Positions 1-8,634 of a stretch of 60,499 bases of DNA are shown piece by piece. Each line of letters opens with the position of its first letter. Position 1 is the stretch's first letter. The position numbers and the translations under genes were made by a program. Location: positions 1 through 60,499 of the forward strand of contig NZ_JAQLFP010000014.1 in the NCBI RefSeq assembly GCF_028207065.1, given 5' to 3'. This DNA is from Collinsella aerofaciens. Its GTDB lineage: Bacteria; Actinomycetota; Coriobacteriia; Coriobacteriales; Coriobacteriaceae. The notes under the pieces were generated by a model. That model saw only the letters and a list, made by a program, of their open reading frames with translations. It was not told the origin of the DNA and searched no databases.

Positions 1-279
1 CCAGCTCCACCCCTCGGGAATCTCGAACGGGATTGCGCCCTCGATGCACTTCGCCTCGCCCTTGCCGTCGGCGGGCTTCTCATAGCGCAGGCCATCGGAA
101 CCGGTGAAGATCACGGTGTCGTTTTTGACGTCCTTCGGCTTGAGCTCGCCGCGACCCACCATGGCGAGCTTCTCCTCGCGGATGCGCGAGAGAAGCTCGC
201 TTGCGGGCTCGTCTCCGGGGTCGTGCTCGACGAGCTCCCCACGGACGGCCAGGTCGAGCACCTTGGACTTGAGTTGCGC
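1..279 (-). repeat. Internal direct repeat of hsdS, distal copy
   Basis: This segment encodes a close copy of the N-terminal block of the same hsdS, offset by exactly 807 bp (269 codons). In type I specificity subunits such repeats are the conserved spacer regions that bracket the recognition domains and allow domain shuffling. Confidence 0.85.
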
Positions 280-1095
280 GAGCAGGCCGTCGAGGTCCGC
301 CCGGTCTCGCTCGATCCCGTCGACGAGTGCCAGGTATTTGTCGAGCGCGTCGACGATGCGGCGCTGCTCGGCGAGGGGCGGGACGGGGATTAGGAAGGAC
401 TTCAGTTTTCTAGCATTTATATTCGATTGGTTGACACCATCGGTCTTCACGCTCGCACACCAGTTGCGCTCGTATTGCGTGCACATAGCGTAATTGATGT
501 ACTTAGGATTGATTAGGATAGCCCTAAAGCGAATGAGATAGCCTGCATAGATTGCGGGAATTGAGCCATCATAATAGGCGACTTTGCCAACCCGCTCTCG
601 GCTGTTTGTGCGGTTGAAAATCAAATCTCCTGGATGTAAGTCATATTTTGCGATGTCGTTTGCATCTGATGTATAGACAAGGTCCGAATAATCAATTGTG
701 CCAACACGTGTTATGTTGCCCATTCGCAGAACAGGCACCGTTCCTTCTATATCTGATTTTTTAGATGTGCCGTATGAAGGCTCATCAGAAATGCTCGCAA
801 CCCTTGCCCAACTCCATCCTTCAGGGAGCTCGAATGGGATCTCGCTCTCAATGCACTTTGCCTTACCCTCACTATCAGCCCGCTTCTCATAGGGCAGCCC
901 ATCGGAACCGAAATAAATCACGGTATCGTTTTTAACATCCTTAGGCTTGAGCTCGCCGCGCTCGACCATGGCGAGCTTCTCCTTGTGGATGCGCGACAGC
1001 AACTCGCTTGCGGACTCGTCGTTCGGATCTTGCGGAACAAGCTTGCCGCGGATGGCAAGGTCCAACAGCTTTTGACGTAGTTTCCTAGTGTCCAT
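1..1095 (-). CDS. hsdS: Type I restriction-modification specificity subunit HsdS (partial, 3' end off the window)
   Basis: HsdS gives the type I enzyme its DNA target. The frame opens with ATG at 1095, overlapping the hsdM stop by one base (TAATG), and stays open to the window edge, about 365 codons. The first block contains KLLDLAIRGKLV and GELKPKDVKNDTV. A first target recognition domain follows at about residues 90-235, then the conserved central segment with PPLAEQRRIV and a heptad-like helix, and then a second copy of the opening block (KVLDLAVRGELV, GELKPKDVKNDTV). The second recognition domain must lie outside the window. The first recognition domain is clearly AT-richer than the flanking conserved blocks, which suggests it was exchanged. 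Translational coupling to hsdM fits an hsdRMS operon. The family is certain; the target sequence cannot be predicted. Confidence 0.93.
   Translation of the reverse strand, partial: MDTRKLRQKLLDLAIRGKLVPQDPNDESASELLSRIHKEKLAMVERGELKPKDVKNDTVIYFGSDGLPYEKRADSEGKAKCIESEIPFELPEGWSWARVASISDEPSYGTSKKSDIEGTVPVLRMGNITRVGTIDYSDLVYTSDANDIAKYDLHPGDLIFNRTNSRERVGKVAYYDGSIPAIYAGYLIRFRAILINPKYINYAMCTQYERNWCASVKTDGVNQSNINARKLKSFLIPVPPLAEQRRIVDALDKYLALVDGIERDRADLDGLLAQLKSKVLDLAVRGELVEHDPGDEPASELLSRIREEKLAMVGRGELKPKDVKNDTVIFTGSDGLRYEKPADGKGEAKCIEGAIPFEIPEGWSW
808..1086 (-). repeat. Internal direct repeat of hsdS, proximal copy
   Basis: This is the N-terminal copy of the 93-residue conserved block. It matches the distal copy at 1-279 over most codons, for example the shared ELLSRI, EKLAMV and GELKPKDVKNDTV stretches and the terminal PEGWSW. 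Confidence 0.85.
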
Positions 1096-2576
1096 TAGTC
1101 CTCGATGTCCCTCAGAAGCGCCTCGAGCTGCTCCACGGCGTCGGCAATCGCATCGCTCTTCTCGTGAATGCTTGAGAGCAAATCAGAAAGCGAGATCTCC
1201 GAGATGTCCTCACCGGTTTTGATCCAGGTGATATCGAGACTCAGCTTGTCGCGGCTCATAATCTCGTCGATAGTGAAGCGACGCCAACGTCCATCGGGGT
1301 TGTTGTCCTCGTTGTAGGTCTCATCGCGCTCATCGATATGGCCGGGCCTGTAGCATTCAAGGAAGTCGGCAAGGTCCGCCTCGGTCATTGGGTGTTGCTT
1401 CAACGTGTGGTGAACGTTCGTACGATAGTCGTAAATCCACACCTCTCGGGTCTGCACGCTCTCGCTGCCGGGACGGTTCTCGAAGAATATAACGTTAGCC
1501 TTTACGCCTGGCTTGTAGAAGATACCAGTCGGCAAGCGCAGGATAGTGTGCAGGTTCGTGGTCTCCAGCAACTTACGGCGCACCGTCTCACCGGCACCGC
1601 CCTCGAACAGTACGTTGTCAGGTACGACAACGGCAGCGGTGCCGCCAGTTTTCAAGATGGTATGAATGTGCTGAACAAAGTTCAGTTGCTTGTTCGAGCT
1701 CGTTGCCCAGAAGTCCTGGCGAGAGTACGAGAGCTCTTCGTCGACAAGCTCACCGTCCTCGCCGGCAGCAGCTTTAAGTGTCGCCTTTTTACCAAAAGGC
1801 GGGTTGGTGAGCACGTAGTCGAAACGCGTACCAGGGTCGGAGAGAAGCGCATCATTTCTTGTGATAGGCGGCACATCGTTAAAGTCACCGATGTTGTGCA
1901 GGAAAAGATTCATGAGGCAAAGCCGGCGCGTGGCGGGAACGATCTCCCAGCCGTGGAATGCCTCGTTCTTCAAGAACTTCTTTTGGTCGGCGTCGAGCTG
2001 ATAGGCCTCCTCTATGTAGCTTTTTGCGGCCAGCAGGAAGCCGCCCGAACCGCAGCACGGATCACAGACGGTCTTCTCAGGCTTAGGCTGCGCACACTTG
2101 ACGATGGTGTCGATGAGCGGCCTAGGCGTAAAGTACTGCCCGGCACCAGATTTGGTGTCCTCGGCTATTCGCTGAAGCAGCCCCTCGTAGATGTCGCCCT
2201 TGACGTCCTGCGACATAGCCGTCCACGTTTCTGCGCCGATCATCTGAATAACTCGCGCCAAGATCGCCGGAGAGCTCATCTTGTTTTGGGCCCCAGTAAA
2301 AATCTCCTGCAGCATGCCGCCCTGGGCGCCTAGCTTGTCGAGCATCTTCTTATAGGTGTCGAACAGCTCTGCGCCGCTCTTGTCCGCAAGACACTCCCAA
2401 CGACAGTCCTCCGGAAGACCGGTCGGCCTATTGTAGGGGGGCTTGCTGTACTCGTCTGCCATCTTGAGGAAGAGCAGATATGTGAGTTGTTCGAGATAAT
2501 CGCTGTTGGAAACGCCATCGTTATAGAGGACGGTCGCCATGTTCCAAATCTTCTGGTTAATGGTGGATGCGCTCAT
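1095..2576 (-). CDS. hsdM: Type I restriction-modification DNA methyltransferase subunit HsdM
   Basis: HsdM is the N6-adenine methyltransferase of the type I complex and works with HsdS (modification) and HsdR (restriction). It has an N-terminal helical bundle (residues 1-150, with QLTYLLFLKMADE), the SAM-binding motif VCDPCCGSGGFLL near residue 185, and the catalytic NPPF motif in YVLTNPPFGKK. The frame can open at a TTG at 2612, but ATG 2576 has a GAAAGG ribosome site at a suitable distance and gives the usual family N-terminus (MSASTINQKIW), so I chose 493 residues. With this start the gene begins 25 bp after the hsdR stop and overlaps hsdS by one base. No break is seen, so it should be active. 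Confidence 0.96.
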   Translation of the reverse strand: MSASTINQKIWNMATVLYNDGVSNSDYLEQLTYLLFLKMADEYSKPPYNRPTGLPEDCRWECLADKSGAELFDTYKKMLDKLGAQGGMLQEIFTGAQNKMSSPAILARVIQMIGAETWTAMSQDVKGDIYEGLLQRIAEDTKSGAGQYFTPRPLIDTIVKCAQPKPEKTVCDPCCGSGGFLLAAKSYIEEAYQLDADQKKFLKNEAFHGWEIVPATRRLCLMNLFLHNIGDFNDVPPITRNDALLSDPGTRFDYVLTNPPFGKKATLKAAAGEDGELVDEELSYSRQDFWATSSNKQLNFVQHIHTILKTGGTAAVVVPDNVLFEGGAGETVRRKLLETTNLHTILRLPTGIFYKPGVKANVIFFENRPGSESVQTREVWIYDYRTNVHHTLKQHPMTEADLADFLECYRPGHIDERDETYNEDNNPDGRWRRFTIDEIMSRDKLSLDITWIKTGEDISEISLSDLLSSIHEKSDAIADAVEQLEALLRDIED

Positions 2577-2601
2577 GCGCTGCCTTTCTAACTCATAGGT
2601 G

Positions 2602-5364
2602 TTATGCGACAAGCGCGTAGTTCATGTCGTCGAGAACGCCTTGGTACTTATCGCCGAACAGGATGTAGAAACGCCCGAGGCCGCCCTTCTCCCCGAAAGG
2701 CGACAGGTCGAGGTCGTCAGAGCTCACGCTTCCCGAAGTTGAGATATGGTCGCGAATCATACGCAGCCAATCCATCTGCTCTTCGGTAAACTGGCCGTGG
2801 CCTGCGTTCTTGGAGAAGACCCAACTCTTGAAACGCTCCGCCACGCCCGCCTCGAAGGGCCGCAGGATCTTTTCCTGTCCGAGTTCGAATCGAATGACGG
2901 AAATGATGTCCATAATCTTGCCCACAGCGCTTCGCGCCGTAGCGACGGGTGCCCCCGCAACCTCGTATGCATGCCAGACCGTGTCGCAAGAAAGCCCATA
3001 GGGGGACGTTTTCAACGCATCGTGAACAGCCTTGACCATACGCAGCGTGATGGGGCGCTGTTTGTAGGTTTGACCGTAGATGATTTGCAACGCGTCCAGC
3101 TCATCCTTGTTGTCGGCAAGGAACTGTCTGAATGTTTGGATGACCTCTTTGGCGTGGTCCTCGCGGTCGGTGTCCCAACCGGATGAAATGACAGCATCCA
3201 GGTTCTCATTATCTATAACCTGGTCGTGTGCCTTGCGCACGTTTTCGAGATAGTTTCTCAACTCGGCAGAGAACATCGGCTCTATCGCCTTTTCGACAAG
3301 CCGAGACTGGGCTTCTGCCAGCCTGGCTCGCTCTTCTTCGGTTGCTTCTTGAACATCATCGCTAAGGATAAACCCAGCTTCCTTTGCGATCTTGTCCTCG
3401 TCGAAAGCATCAAGCATATCTCTGGCGATATCGTTCACAGAGGCCCCGCCAGCGAGCTCGGCGGCCTTCTTTCGCTCGCCATTGTCCATGACGGCAGCGA
3501 GTCGAAGAAGCCGACCGGCGAGTGAGGTGACGGTATCGTCATCGCGCGCGCCCATGGCGACGCTCATCATGAGCTCTTTCAAGCTTACTGAGGGCTTCCG
3601 CTCAAGCTGCCTTGTTTCAGTCTTAAGACTCTTCGTGACGCCAACGCAATCGACAACCACGTAGCGGCACTTGTTCGTTGTCGCTGACGGCGAAACGCGA
3701 GCCAGGTCATCATGGCCGAGCGTACGACGCCCGCGGCCAAGCATCTGCTCGAAGTAGTTTTTAGAACGAACATCTCGCATGAAGACAAGACACTCGAGAG
3801 CTTTGACATCGGTACCAGTAGCGATCATGTCAACGGTCACGGCTATGCGTGGATAGAATTCGTTGCGGAATGCCGCAAGTACAGACTTGGGGTCCTCTTC
3901 AGCGTTATAGGTTATCTTCTTACAGAACTCGTTCCCGCGCCCGAATTCTTCGCGCACAATGTTGATGATGTCGTCCGCATGACTGTCTGTTTTGGCAAAG
4001 ATGAGAGTCTTGGGTATTTCCTTGCGGCCAGGAAACATAACCGTTGTGACCTTGTCGCGGAACTCGCGGATGATGGTGCGTATCTGGGACGGGTTGACAA
4101 CATCGCGGTCCAGTTTACCCTTGTCGTATTCCAAATCCTCGTCGTTCTGCTCCCATCGCTTCTCACGGGAAAGGCGATCCCTCTTTTCAACTAGACGCTC
4201 GGTAATCGTCGCGCCGTTCTTGCTCACATCAGTTTCGATGATGTAGATATCGCCGCCGACATTGACGCCGTCAATGACTGCCTCCTCATGGGTGTATTCA
4301 CTCACGACGTTCTGATTGAAAAAAGAATAGGTTCGCTTGTCAGGCGTAGCAGTAAGCCCGATGAGAAAGGCATCGAAGTAATCGAGGACCTGCTGCCAGA
4401 CGTTATAGATAGAACGGTGGCACTCATCGATGATGATGAAATCGAAGTATTCAGGCGGGTAAGCCGAGTTGTACTCAACATCGCGTGGCCCGCCGACGAA
4501 GCGACCCTCACTAGGGGAAGATTCCTCGTCCGCCTCATCAAGTTCCTTGCCCTTGAGAATGGAGTACATGCGCTGAATAGTACTGATGCATACGTTGGAG
4601 CCATTGGGGATCTGCGAAGAGGTCAAACGGCAGACGTTGTAAAGCTCAGGAAACAACCTCGCATCGTCGGTAGGCCTGTATTTGCGGAACTCCTCCTCGG
4701 CCTGTTCCCCCAGGTTCTTTGTGTCAACAAGGAATAGAATGCGCTTTGCCTTGGCAAATTTGAGCAGACGATAAACGTTGGTAATAGCGGTATATGTCTT
4801 GCCAGCACCAGTGGCCATTTGGATTAACGCGCGCGGGCGATTCTCCTCAAACGTCTTTTCGAGTTTTAAAATTGCATTTACTTGGCACTTGCGATAGCCG
4901 GCGGTCTCGAAGTCGGGAAAAGACTTAAGTCTATTCCGAAGAGTGCCAGAATCCTTCAGCCAACTACGTAGCTGTTCCGGTCTATGAAAAGAGAAGATCT
5001 CGCGAGAGCGGTAGTCTTTATCGTGGTAGTCGCAAAACCGGACCAGGACGTCGGTCGCCTCGTAGACAAAGCGAATGTCAATATTTGTAGTGGCATATTT
5101 GAATTCACTCTCAGCGTATTGCTTTGACTGCTCGGCTACCGCTGTTAGCTTCTCGCCCTTGTTGTGTTCCTTGGCTTCAATTAACCCGCAGGGGGTGCCA
5201 TCAACAAAGATAAGGTAATCACATGGTCCAGAAGTCGTTTGCCACTCACGGACAACGACACCGCAGGCCGCTGCGGGATTGAACTCTTTAACGTCCTGAA
5301 CGACATATCCAGAAGCCCTCAACTTTTCATCGATAACAAGACGCGCTTTTTCCTCGGGACTCAC
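2602..5364 (-). CDS. hsdR: Type I restriction endonuclease/translocase subunit HsdR
   Basis: HsdR hydrolyses ATP to translocate DNA and cleaves unmodified DNA far from the target. The 920-residue protein has an N-terminal PD-(D/E)xK nuclease (D49, E63-A-K65), a superfamily 2 motor with Walker A ATGAGKT at 184-190, DECH at 313-316, motif III TATP near 338-341, and helicase motifs V-VI (GTDVKALE, then MLGRGRR). The C-terminal region would contact HsdM. Its length is normal for the family. The start is GTG 5364; an in-frame TAG lies just upstream and AGAAAGG sits about 12 bases before it. It is first in the hsdRMS operon. All key residues are present. Confidence 0.95.
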   Translation of the reverse strand: MSPEEKARLVIDEKLRASGYVVQDVKEFNPAAACGVVVREWQTTSGPCDYLIFVDGTPCGLIEAKEHNKGEKLTAVAEQSKQYAESEFKYATTNIDIRFVYEATDVLVRFCDYHDKDYRSREIFSFHRPEQLRSWLKDSGTLRNRLKSFPDFETAGYRKCQVNAILKLEKTFEENRPRALIQMATGAGKTYTAITNVYRLLKFAKAKRILFLVDTKNLGEQAEEEFRKYRPTDDARLFPELYNVCRLTSSQIPNGSNVCISTIQRMYSILKGKELDEADEESSPSEGRFVGGPRDVEYNSAYPPEYFDFIIIDECHRSIYNVWQQVLDYFDAFLIGLTATPDKRTYSFFNQNVVSEYTHEEAVIDGVNVGGDIYIIETDVSKNGATITERLVEKRDRLSREKRWEQNDEDLEYDKGKLDRDVVNPSQIRTIIREFRDKVTTVMFPGRKEIPKTLIFAKTDSHADDIINIVREEFGRGNEFCKKITYNAEEDPKSVLAAFRNEFYPRIAVTVDMIATGTDVKALECLVFMRDVRSKNYFEQMLGRGRRTLGHDDLARVSPSATTNKCRYVVVDCVGVTKSLKTETRQLERKPSVSLKELMMSVAMGARDDDTVTSLAGRLLRLAAVMDNGERKKAAELAGGASVNDIARDMLDAFDEDKIAKEAGFILSDDVQEATEEERARLAEAQSRLVEKAIEPMFSAELRNYLENVRKAHDQVIDNENLDAVISSGWDTDREDHAKEVIQTFRQFLADNKDELDALQIIYGQTYKQRPITLRMVKAVHDALKTSPYGLSCDTVWHAYEVAGAPVATARSAVGKIMDIISVIRFELGQEKILRPFEAGVAERFKSWVFSKNAGHGQFTEEQMDWLRMIRDHISTSGSVSSDDLDLSPFGEKGGLGRFYILFGDKYQGVLDDMNYALVA

Positions 5365-5723
5365 CCAACCGCCAGCCTTTCTCGATGCCGCAAACTAATA
5401 TGCCAGCGTCCTAGAACATACATAAAAACATTTTATCAGGCAGTAGACAGCAGCGTCTATCTCTGAGCAAAAGCAGCGAGCATTCTGGAGGAACGGTCGT
5501 TGAAGCGTGGTGGGCCCCGGACCCATCGGCGACGCAGCACATGTCCTAGAAAGTCAGAGAGAAACGCTCTATGTTTAGAAGCAAACGGATGGTCTTTCCA
5601 AAAGAAACACGAGAAGCGCATCAATTGAATTAAGGGAAGTTGAAATACAATAGACAGCAGTGAATTTATCAATGGCCTTCAGTCACCCAAGTCCACCAGC
5701 CACTCTTAGCAAATTGCCTAACC
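5365..5723. other. Intergenic region upstream of hsdR, no gene seen
   Basis: About 360 bases, AT-richer than the surroundings. It must contain the hsdRMS promoter, but I cannot place one with confidence. A 71-codon open frame on the minus strand here has no ribosome site or recognisable protein character and I do not support it. Confidence 0.5.
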
Positions 5724-6115
5724 CCTTCGCCTTCGGCTTCAGCAGCAGATCGCTTAGCTCGGGGCATTTGCTGGAAAGGCGCGTCTGGGCGCACTCGTCC
5801 ATCCCCCATCGTTGACGGATCTCCTGCGCGCGGGCTCACGTGATAGCCCCGTCAATCGCCTGTTTAAGCAGCCTGGCGGTCACGTGCATATCAGCAAGGG
5901 CACCGTGAGCATGGTCCGTCGACTCATCAAAATCGATACCGAGTCCCGGTGACGCACCACCCAGCGAGACTAACCCATAGCCGCCCACCTCCATAATCGA
6001 GATGTATAACGCCTGCAGGTCGGTCCAGTCCACAGGAAATGCGGCGAGGCCCATGCGCTTCGACCGTCAATCGGCCTCGTGCTACCGCTAATCCGTCCCG
6101 TCCCGGCAGCTCACA
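5724..6115 (-). pseudogene. Decayed C-terminal fragment of a DEDD-type exonuclease
   Basis: This stretch is a diverged second copy of the 3' half of the exonuclease gene at 7442-8176, in the same orientation. The readable part (5836-6054) contains FPVDWTDLQALY and the ExoIII-type HAHGALAD, matching FPTDWADLQAFY and HAHSALAD in the intact gene. A one-base deletion near 5836-5850 shifts the frame, so the reading meets TGA where the intact gene continues. Homology runs on out of frame to about 5724. The N-terminal catalytic half (DxE motif) is missing. Amino-acid divergence from the intact copy is large, so this is not a fresh duplication. Confidence 0.8.
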
Positions 6116-6164
6116 CAACGGTGAGATAATTCCCGCGACTATTAACGTAAGCAAGGAGCACGCT

Positions 6165-7400
6165 ATGGCAGACAACGAGATCAAACCCTCGACGGACGGC
6201 GACCGAGAGGAAATCGTGGCAAAACAGCTCGCATCCACCAAAATCCACCTCGCGCTCACTCAGGAGCGGGCGGATGTCTCCGGCGCCATCAAGCTCCCGC
6301 TCGAACGAGTCCCCCAGCTCGGCATAGCGCTCGCCTCACTTCCCTCGACATTCCGCACCGTCACCAATACGGTGAGTGTGCCTATGCTGCTCCAGCCAAC
6401 CGACAAGTTTGGCAATCCGCTTGACCCGTCGATACTCCAATCGTTCAAGGACGGCAGCGGCCTCATGGGGTCCTACCGCGATGCGGCCAAGGGTTTCGGG
6501 CAGGCGCGCCTCCACGTAGTCGAGGGCGACATCGCCACAAGCGTCACGCAGGTGCCTTACGATCCAACGTCGTTGTTCATGGCAGCCGCAATCGCGCAGA
6601 TAAACCAAAAGCTCGACTCCATCCAGGAGTCCGTCGACGAAATGTTCGAGTACATGCGTCAGCGCGACAAGGCCAATATGCGTGGCGATCTCAAGACGCT
6701 CGCAGATATCCTCAACGGTTACAGCTTCAACTGCGGCGACGCCACCTACATGGCCAACGCCCATATGAAGGTGCTCGACATCGAGCACGCGTCCACGCGT
6801 GACATGGAACTCTTCCGCTCGCAGGCGCAGGCGGACCTGAAAAAGAAAGTGTTCATCGAGGTGCGAGACGACGTGAAAAGACGCCTCGACAAGGTTCTCG
6901 ACTATCTCAAGGACTACCAGCTCGCCACCTATATCCACGCGTTCTCGCTGTTTCTCGAGCCCATGCTCACCCAGAACTTCAAACCTGCAAAGCTCGCAGA
7001 CGCTGCCGCAAAAATCGAGGCGGACTCGTTTGCGTACCGCGAGCTCTACACCGAATGTTATGACGCACTCGAGGCGAGCACTGCCGACACTATCGATGTG
7101 GCACTTCTGAGCGGCATCGCCTCCGCAGGCAAGATGCTCGGTCGCGCCATCGCGGCGACGCCCATCGGCGAGCTCACGCCCATAGACGAGGCGCTTGAAG
7201 GTGCAGGAGAGGACATCGGCAGGTTCAACGACGAGCAATCCGAGAAACTCATTGAGAAGCTCCACCAGGCAAAGACGCCCGACGTCGCGCCGTTCAGGCA
7301 GAGTGTGATGGAGATCGACATCCTCTACAACCATCCCACGCAGATTGCCGTCGACGCCGAGAACGTCTACATCCTGCCTGCCAAGCAGCAGGAAGAGTAG
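6165..7400 (+). CDS. Uncharacterised 411-residue protein, no family recognised
   Basis: I do not recognise this protein. ATG 6165 has AAGGAG seven bases upstream; the open frame extends further 5' without a better start. The product is soluble and acidic, with no signal peptide or clear membrane segment. Residues about 140-165 (AAAIAQINQKLDSIQESVDE) form a likely coiled coil and the middle third is helix-rich. An alanine/glycine-rich stretch near 325-350 (LLSGIASAGKMLGRAIAAT) is the only moderately hydrophobic part. The gene sits alone between an intact exonuclease gene (convergent, 41 bp away) and a broken copy of it, inside a defence-rich variable region. A role in phage or plasmid defence or in toxicity is possible but only suggested by location. 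Confidence 0.8.
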   Translation: MADNEIKPSTDGDREEIVAKQLASTKIHLALTQERADVSGAIKLPLERVPQLGIALASLPSTFRTVTNTVSVPMLLQPTDKFGNPLDPSILQSFKDGSGLMGSYRDAAKGFGQARLHVVEGDIATSVTQVPYDPTSLFMAAAIAQINQKLDSIQESVDEMFEYMRQRDKANMRGDLKTLADILNGYSFNCGDATYMANAHMKVLDIEHASTRDMELFRSQAQADLKKKVFIEVRDDVKRRLDKVLDYLKDYQLATYIHAFSLFLEPMLTQNFKPAKLADAAAKIEADSFAYRELYTECYDALEASTADTIDVALLSGIASAGKMLGRAIAATPIGELTPIDEALEGAGEDIGRFNDEQSEKLIEKLHQAKTPDVAPFRQSVMEIDILYNHPTQIAVDAENVYILPAKQQEE

Positions 7401-7441
7401 CGATACGCGACAGGCACACGCCATACAGACAGCTAACGCCC

Positions 7442-8176
7442 CTACCTCCCCTCCGCCTTCAGCTTCAGCAGCAGGTCGCCCAGTTCGGGGCACTTGCTGG
7501 AGAGGCACGTCTGGGCCCGCTCGCCCATCCCCCACCGCTGGCGGATCTCCTGGGCGCGCGAGCTCACGTGGTAGTCCCCGTCCATCATCTGCTTGAGCAT
7601 CTTGGCGGTCACGCGCGCATCGGCAAGAGCGCTGTGGGCGTGGCCCGTCGACTCGTCAAACTCGATGCCAAACCACGTTGCCGCGTCGCCCAACGAGACG
7701 CGCCCGTGGCTGCCCACGTCCATAATCGAGGTGTAAAACGCCTGCAGGTCGGCCCAGTCCGTAGGAAATGCGGAAAGGTCGATATGCTTTGCCTGGCACT
7801 CGGTCAAAAGCTGCCGACGATCCGTCCCGCTCCAGCAAACTATCTGGGCGGAGTAGCGACCGATCCAATCGCTGAGCCTTTTGATCACCACATAGAGCGG
7901 ATCGGCCATCGCGGTGTCCACGGCCGATATCCCCGTAAGCTCGCGGACGGGGAACGCAACGCCTTCGGTAAATTCTGTCTGCACAAACTGCAAGGACTCG
8001 CCTATAACGTTGCCGTGGTAATCGAGCTTGATGGCGCCGACCTCGATAATCTCGTTGCGCAGCCCGCGGCGCTGGCGCTGCTTTGGCACCGGCGCAAACT
8101 CAAAGTCCAGCACAATCTGGCGCGCAAAGTTCGTCGTATCGATAGCCAAGATACACGGCGTCTTTTCAGCTGACAC
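7442..8176 (-). CDS. DEDD-superfamily 3'-5' exonuclease (DnaQ/ERI-1-like)
   Basis: The 244-residue protein is a predicted metal-dependent 3'-5' exonuclease on DNA or RNA. ExoI is seen as LDFEF near residue 20, a middle block around CWSGTDRRQLL, and ExoIII as HAHSALADARVTAKML near residue 180. The C-terminal tail (SSKCPELGDLLLKLK) is outside the nuclease fold. The reading frame continues upstream to 8482, but GTG 8176 has GAGAAAGG at normal spacing and starts just before the nuclease core, so I use it. It is convergent with the unknown gene at 6165. A decayed paralogue lies at 5724-6115. Substrate unknown. Confidence 0.85.
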   Translation of the reverse strand: MSAEKTPCILAIDTTNFARQIVLDFEFAPVPKQRQRRGLRNEIIEVGAIKLDYHGNVIGESLQFVQTEFTEGVAFPVRELTGISAVDTAMADPLYVVIKRLSDWIGRYSAQIVCWSGTDRRQLLTECQAKHIDLSAFPTDWADLQAFYTSIMDVGSHGRVSLGDAATWFGIEFDESTGHAHSALADARVTAKMLKQMMDGDYHVSSRAQEIRQRWGMGERAQTCLSSKCPELGDLLLKLKAEGR

Positions 8177-8634
8177 GGTTAGGGCCTTTCTCCACTGCTT
8201 GCCGCTTGCTACATAGGCGGCTACGTTGCGGTAAGCGTAGCCGCCCGTGCGGACATGAAAGCGGAGCGCAATGCCACGCACCAGGCACGCGCCACGCAGA
8301 CGGACCCAAGGGATCCCGCCCGCTCTATTCAAATGCATGAAAAAGATTGAGGCCCGGTGACTTGAATCAGCGGTCATCCCGGGCCCATCAGAGCTCACAG
8401 AGCTCTTGGTTGCTTTGGTCTTGCTCTTCACGGCGCTTATCGAACTTTCCGAGGCACTCAAGCAGCATTCGAAGCATAACAAGTCGCTGCCATTAAGGCA
8501 CTGACCTCTTGACCAAGCAACGGCGCTGCCCAGCTCTTCACCACTTGGGCTGCCGTCGACTTTATTCTATCCGCGAGCATCTGGTTTACCAAATGGATTT
8601 TCGGTAAAGGAAGCACGGCACGCCCGCAAAACCA
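8177..8634. other. Intergenic region with one possible terminator hairpin
   Basis: No supported gene. The exonuclease frame stays open through part of it but without protein-like character. A GC-rich hairpin at 8351-8385 (GGCCCGG paired with CCGGGCC) followed on the minus strand by a short T run could end the ATPase transcript from 9930. Confidence 0.4.

Noticed and set aside
2577..2612. TTG start of hsdM at 2612
   Set aside because: It overlaps the end of hsdR and adds 12 residues without family similarity; ATG 2576 has a good ribosome site and the expected N-terminus.
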